Of a stretch of DNA of 64,000 bases, positions 60,769 through 64,000 are shown in pieces. The stretch comes from Azospirillum fermentarium. GTDB taxonomy: Bacteria > Pseudomonadota > Alphaproteobacteria > Azospirillales > Azospirillaceae. Position 1 is the first letter of the stretch; each line of letters starts with the position of its first letter. The position numbers were made by a program, and so were the translations under genes. The notes beneath the pieces were generated by a model, which saw only the letters and a program-made list of their open reading frames with translations, was not told the origin of the DNA and did not search any database. The stretch lies in the NCBI RefSeq assembly GCF_025961205.1, contig NZ_JAOQNH010000001.1, positions 3,000,001 to 3,064,000 on the forward strand, read 5' to 3'.

Positions 60769-62426
60769 GACGCCGCCCACGCCCGCAGCGCCGCCGCCAC
60801 GCTCTCCACCACCGGCCCCCACGCGTGGGGCACGGTCTGGCGGAACAGCCGGGCGGTGGGATACCACGGGCTGTCGTCCCGCCCCTCCAGCCAGCGCCAG
60901 CAGGCGTCGTGCCGCAGCAGAACCCACAGCGGCAGCCCCAGCGACCCGGCCAGATGGGCGGCGGCGGTGTCCACGCTGACCATCAGGTCCAGCCCGGCCA
61001 TGCGCTGGGCGGTATCGGCGAAATCGGCAATGCCCTCGGTGCCGTCGGGCAGGCCGGGAACGGTCCCCGCCGCCGGCCCCATCTGCAGCCCCACCCAGTC
61101 CACCCCCGGAACCGCCAGCAGCGGCGCCAGGGCCTCCGGCGGCAGGGAACGGCGCGGGTCGCCGGTGTCGTCGCCGCTGCGCCACACCAGCCCCACCCGC
61201 CGCCGCCCCGGCGGGATGGCCGCCGACCGGGGGACGGGCGGCAAGACCGGCGGCGGCACGGTGTCCGGCGTGGTGCCGAAGAGGCCGGGCAGGCTCATCA
61301 GGGGGGCCACGGCGTCGAAATCCGGGGCCTGTTCCAGCGGATACACCGCGTCCACGCCGGGCAGGCGGCGGAACAGCCGCACCAGGGCCGGGGGGCATTC
61401 CATCACCACCCGCGCGCCGGACCGGGCGGCGGCCAGGGGGGCGTAACGGCTGAACTGGATGCCGTCGCCGTGCCCCTGTTCGGCATAGAGCAGCAGGGTC
61501 CGGCCCGCCATCGCCTCCCCCCGCCACAAAGGCCGGCCGCGGCGGGGCACGGCCACCGCCTCGGCCAGCCGGGCGTCCCAATCCCGCCAGCCCTCGGGCC
61601 AGCGCCCGGCCTGGAGCAGCCGGTGGGCGCGGTTGAACCGGGGGCCGGGGCGCGCAGGGTCCAGCGCCACCGCGCGGTCATAGGCCGCGATGGCCTCTTC
61701 CCGCCGCCCGTCGTCGCCCAGCGTCACCCCCCGGTTGAACCACACCCCGGCGTCCGCCGGGTCCAGGCACAGGCTGCGTTCATAGATCCGGCAGGCCGTG
61801 GCGTAATCCCCGGTGCCCTTCACCGCGTCGGCCAGCCGCCGCCACGCCGCGGCGTTCCCGCCCCTTTCCACGGCGCGGCGGAACCAGCCCACCGCCCCGT
61901 GGTAGTCCCGCGCGGCAAAGGCGATGCCGCCCAACTCGTCCGCCGCCGCCGTCAAACCGGGGTCGAGCGCCAGGGCGTGGCGAAAACCCGACACCGCCCC
62001 GTCACCGCCGCCGCGGGCCAGCGCGCCGTTGAACCACGCCGCCACGTCGCCGGGCCGCAGCAGGGCCGCCCAGCGGTACAGCGCCGCCGCCGCCGGCCTG
62101 TGCCCCCGGTCGAACAGCGCGTCCGCCGCCGCCGACACCGCCACGGCCAGGGCGCCGCCGTCCAGCCGCCGGGCCGCGGCGGCCAGATTGCCGCGGTAGC
62201 CGTCCGCCGCCGGATAAAGCGCCGCCGCCTGGGCCATGGCCGTCACCGCCTCGGCGAAGCGGCCCCGCTGGGCCAGCACCACGCCGGACAGGTGCAGCGC
62301 ATCGCCGTGGCCGGGGTCGCGGGCCAGCACCGCGGCGTACCCCGCCGCCGCCGCCGCCGCCCGCCCGGCGCGGTGACAGGCCACCGCGTCCGCCAGCAGA
62401 CTGTCAATTGTCAATGGGCTGCTCAT
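60765..62426 (-). CDS. TPR-repeat protein with GT9-like glycosyltransferase C-terminus
   Basis: 553 aa. The N-terminal half has tetratricopeptide repeats (AVACHRAGRAAAAAAGYAAVLARDPGHGDALHLSG; CRIYERSLCLDPADAGVWFNRGVTL; AIAAYDRAVALDPARPGPRFNRA). The C-terminal half resembles ADP-heptose/glycosyltransferase-9-type domains (RTLLLYAEQGHGDGIQFSRY; MVSVDTAAAHLAGSLGLPLWVLL and the ending WYPTARLFRQ). Possibly a protein or lipid glycosyltransferase. First gene of the operon with HDAC and SNF2 (ATGA overlaps). Divergent from fixA. Confidence 0.82.
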   Translation of the reverse strand: MSSPLTIDSLLADAVACHRAGRAAAAAAGYAAVLARDPGHGDALHLSGVVLAQRGRFAEAVTAMAQAAALYPAADGYRGNLAAAARRLDGGALAVAVSAAADALFDRGHRPAAAALYRWAALLRPGDVAAWFNGALARGGGDGAVSGFRHALALDPGLTAAADELGGIAFAARDYHGAVGWFRRAVERGGNAAAWRRLADAVKGTGDYATACRIYERSLCLDPADAGVWFNRGVTLGDDGRREEAIAAYDRAVALDPARPGPRFNRAHRLLQAGRWPEGWRDWDARLAEAVAVPRRGRPLWRGEAMAGRTLLLYAEQGHGDGIQFSRYAPLAAARSGARVVMECPPALVRLFRRLPGVDAVYPLEQAPDFDAVAPLMSLPGLFGTTPDTVPPPVLPPVPRSAAIPPGRRRVGLVWRSGDDTGDPRRSLPPEALAPLLAVPGVDWVGLQMGPAAGTVPGLPDGTEGIADFADTAQRMAGLDLMVSVDTAAAHLAGSLGLPLWVLLRHDACWRWLEGRDDSPWYPTARLFRQTVPHAWGPVVESVAAALRAWAAS

Positions 62427-62453
62427 GCCATGAGGTTATACGCACAAAGCGGG

Positions 62454-62469
62454 TGTAGCGAAACCGACA
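62454..62469. promoter_or_regulatory. NifA upstream activator sequence 1 (TGT-N10-ACA)
   Basis: TGT AGCGAAACCG ACA: exact TGT-N10-ACA dyad, about 130 nt upstream of the predicted fixA transcription start. Confidence 0.7.
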
Positions 62470-62481
62470 CCTAACCCGCCT

Positions 62482-62497
62482 TGTCGGCTTTGCGACA
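62482..62497. promoter_or_regulatory. NifA upstream activator sequence 2 (TGT-N10-ACA)
   Basis: TGT CGGCTTTGCG ACA: a second exact TGT-N10-ACA dyad, 28 bp centre to centre from the first, about 100 nt upstream of the predicted start. Two in a row make chance occurrence less likely. Confidence 0.72.
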
Positions 62498-62565
62498 AAG
62501 GTCAAACGGTTCTGAAACTGGGGTGAAACCAAGCGGAATCAAGGTTTTGGGATAAAATCATCCGC

Positions 62566-62581
62566 TGGCACAGCTATTGCA
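62566..62581 (+). promoter_or_regulatory. Sigma54 (-24/-12) promoter of fixAB
   Basis: TGGCAC-N5-TTGCA with GG and GC separated by exactly 10 bp, matching the RpoN consensus at every core position. Transcription would start near 62592, 114 nt upstream of fixA. It needs an activator such as NifA, consistent with the two upstream sites. Confidence 0.88.
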
Positions 62582-62705
62582 TTTTTCCAGCCAGCCCGAT
62601 CACCCCCGGATGGGCGTACCCGCCGGGGGACCGCACAAATGCCGTACCCACTTTGCCGGTTCAGGCGCGACGACCCGCGCACGTCCACGGCCGCAGGAGA
62701 CCGGA

Positions 62706-63557
62706 ATGCACATCGTCGTCTGTATTAAGCAGGTGCCAGACAGCGCGCAGATCCGCATCCACCCTGTCACCAACACCATCATGCGTCAGGGTGTGCCGGC
62801 GATCATCAATCCTTACGACCTCTTCTCGCTGGAAGAGGCTCTGCGCATCAAGGACGCGACGGGTGCCCGCGTCACCGTCCTGACCATGGGTCCGCCCATG
62901 GCCGAGGCGGCGCTGCGCAAGGCCCTGTCCTTCGGTGCAGACTCCGCGGTGCTGCTGACCGACCGCAAGTTCGCCGGTTCGGACACGCTGGCCACGTCCT
63001 ACGCGCTGACCTCCGCCATCCGCAAGCTGGAGGAGGAGGAGCCGGTCTCCATCGTGTTCTGCGGCAAGCAGACGGTGGACGGCGACACCGCCCAGGTCGG
63101 CCCCGGCATCTGCACCCGCATGGGCCTGCAGCAGCTGACCTACATCACCAAGATCGAAGACGTCGATCAGAAGACGAACCAGATCACGGTGCAGCGCCGC
63201 TCCGAAGGGGGCGTGCAGGTGCTGAAGACCACGATGCCCTGCATGATCACCATGCTGGAAGGCACCAACACCATCCGCTTCGGCACCATGGACGACATGT
63301 TCCGCGCCGCCCGCACCCCGCTGAAGGTGTGGAGCAAGGACGATTGCGTCGATGACGAGAACAAGGTCGGCCTGAAGGGGTCGCCCACCGTGGTGTCCAA
63401 GGTGTTCGTGCCCAAGCCGCGCGCCGAACGCGCCAAGTTCATCGAGGTGGACGGCGGCGATCCCGTGGCGCTGGCCGCTGCCGCGGTCGATACCGTCTTC
63501 ACGGTCCAGCCCAAGCTGGCCGCCGACCTGCTCGGCGCCGCCGCCGCCGGCCACTGA
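62706..63557 (+). CDS. fixA: Electron transfer flavoprotein beta subunit FixA
   Basis: 283 aa. MHIVVCIKQVPDSAQIRIHPVTNTIMRQGVPAIINPYDLFSLEEAL and GKQTVDGDTAQVGPGICTRMGLQQLTY are the diazotroph FixA form, not housekeeping EtfB. With FixB, FixC and FixX it bifurcates electrons from NADH, reducing ferredoxin or flavodoxin for nitrogenase and quinone. It has an AGGAG 6 nt upstream. Regulation by sigma54 and NifA is expected from the promoter. Confidence 0.95.
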   Translation: MHIVVCIKQVPDSAQIRIHPVTNTIMRQGVPAIINPYDLFSLEEALRIKDATGARVTVLTMGPPMAEAALRKALSFGADSAVLLTDRKFAGSDTLATSYALTSAIRKLEEEEPVSIVFCGKQTVDGDTAQVGPGICTRMGLQQLTYITKIEDVDQKTNQITVQRRSEGGVQVLKTTMPCMITMLEGTNTIRFGTMDDMFRAARTPLKVWSKDDCVDDENKVGLKGSPTVVSKVFVPKPRAERAKFIEVDGGDPVALAAAAVDTVFTVQPKLAADLLGAAAAGH

Positions 63558-63586
63558 CAACCGCTAGCCCCGACGAGGCGACGACG

Positions 63587-64000
63587 ATGAGCCAACCGAG
63601 CAAGCCGCAAGGACGCCGTTTCCAGCTTCCCGAACACCTGAAGGTCTATCAGGGTGTGTGGGTGATCATCGAGCAGGAACGCGGACAGGTCCATTCCGTG
63701 TCGTGGGAGCTGGTGGGCGAAGCCCGCAAGCTGGCCGACAAGCTGGGGGTCGAGGTGGCGGCCGTGGTGCTGGGCGCCGAAGGCCCGGACCTGAACCGCA
63801 TCTGCGGCGAGTCCTTCGGCTTCGGTGCCGACGTGGTCTACAAGGTCACGCACCCGTGCCTGAAGGACTACCGCACCGACCCCTATTCCAAGGTGATGAC
63901 CGAGGTGGTCAACACCTACAAGCCGGAAATCGTTCTGCTGGGCGCCACCACGCTGGGCCGCGACCTGGCCGGCGCCATCGCCACCACGCTGAACACCGGC
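63587..64000 (+). CDS. fixB: Electron transfer flavoprotein alpha subunit FixB, 3' end beyond the window
   Basis: 138 codons visible (about one third). MSQPSKPQGRRFQLPEHLKVYQGVWVIIEQERGQVHSVSWELVGEARKLADKLGVEVAAVVLG is the FixB N-terminus; the FAD-binding C-terminus is past the edge. 29 nt after fixA, same operon. The rest of fixBCX and nif genes would be expected to the right. Confidence 0.93.
   Translation, partial: MSQPSKPQGRRFQLPEHLKVYQGVWVIIEQERGQVHSVSWELVGEARKLADKLGVEVAAVVLGAEGPDLNRICGESFGFGADVVYKVTHPCLKDYRTDPYSKVMTEVVNTYKPEIVLLGATTLGRDLAGAIATTLNTG

Larger units (their letters stand above)
62427..62705. promoter_or_regulatory. Divergent region between the TPR/HDAC/SNF2 operon and fixAB (279 bp)
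   Basis: Contains two NifA-type upstream activator sequences (62454-62469 and 62482-62497) and a sigma54 promoter (62566-62581), listed separately, followed by a GC-rich leader with AGGAG before fixA. AT-rich DNA around 62530-62560 could take IHF. The TPR gene promoter on the other strand was not identified. Confidence 0.7.

Overview
The window reads as chromosomal DNA of a free-living, nitrogen-fixing alphaproteobacterium, most likely an Azospirillum-like member of the Rhodospirillales. The grounds are the very high GC content, dense coding with many ATGA stop/start overlaps, alphaproteobacterial gene orders (yqeY-dnaG-rpoD, lgt-midA-pgeF, prs-rplY-pth), a phasin, FbpA/FbpB iron uptake, and at the right edge fixA-fixB behind a sigma54 promoter with two NifA-type upstream sites. 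No phage, transposase, CRISPR array, rRNA or tRNA was recognised.

Layout. 1-1.6 kb: an edge-truncated peptidoglycan-binding protein, a decayed PhnL-like ABC ATPase and a small lipoprotein. 1.6-6.7 kb: pyrC, a bacteriohemerythrin, fabI, a small membrane protein, a PRC-barrel protein and murI. 6.8-11.1 kb: xanthine dehydrogenase (xdhA-xdhB) and a hypothetical gene with a structured leader. 11.3-15.9 kb: the yqeY-dnaG-rpoD macromolecular-synthesis operon, divergent from carA. 17.5-21 kb: a hybrid histidine kinase converging on OsmC. 21.1-27.3 kb: propionyl-CoA synthetase, a MarR-GNAT fusion, a DmdB-like acyl-CoA ligase and an Eis-like acetyltransferase. 27.5-34.5 kb: a chemoreceptor, an iron permease with a Fur-like box, DUF29, an IsdG-like monooxygenase, a TetR regulator, a phasin and CsaA. 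34.5-39.5 kb: an acetyl-CoA-synthetase-like ligase with a Pat-type acetyltransferase, divergent (across an FNR-like site) from an acyl carrier protein and a ModE-N/AT-hook regulator. 39.6-50.3 kb: rpe, a DUF1295 membrane protein, a periplasmic protein, fbpA with a second Fur-like box, ybaK, proC, ybjN, ubiK, an orphan DUF1778 antitoxin, hldD, lgt-midA-pgeF and a second bacteriohemerythrin. 50.4-56.3 kb: prs, rplY, pth, a DinG-type helicase and a hypothetical gene. 56.4-62.4 kb: an operon on the minus strand running TPR/glycosyltransferase, HDAC-family deacetylase, SWIM-SNF2 helicase, hypothetical. 62.4-64 kb: the fixAB promoter region, fixA and the start of fixB.

Functional themes. (i) Acyl-CoA metabolism under possible acetylation control: three AMP-forming ligases with the C-terminal PX4GK acetylation motif, a Pat-type acetyltransferase whose ATP-grasp domain has collapsed, and an HDAC-family deacetylase. 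(ii) Iron: an FbpB-type permease and an FbpA-type binding protein 10 kb apart, each behind a Fur-like box, with no ATPase gene in the window and an IsdG-like monooxygenase nearby. (iii) Nitrogen fixation: fixAB supplies low-potential electrons to nitrogenase, and its promoter is shared divergently with the TPR-HDAC-SNF2 operon. (iv) RNA and repeat structures: a double hairpin in front of rplY, a MITE-like element with inverted ends between rplY and pth, and two copies of a double-hairpin intergenic repeat.

The best candidates for something new are the HDAC/SWIM-SNF2 operon, the degenerate PhnL-like protein, the Pat protein with the missing ATP-binding subdomain, and the rplY leader.
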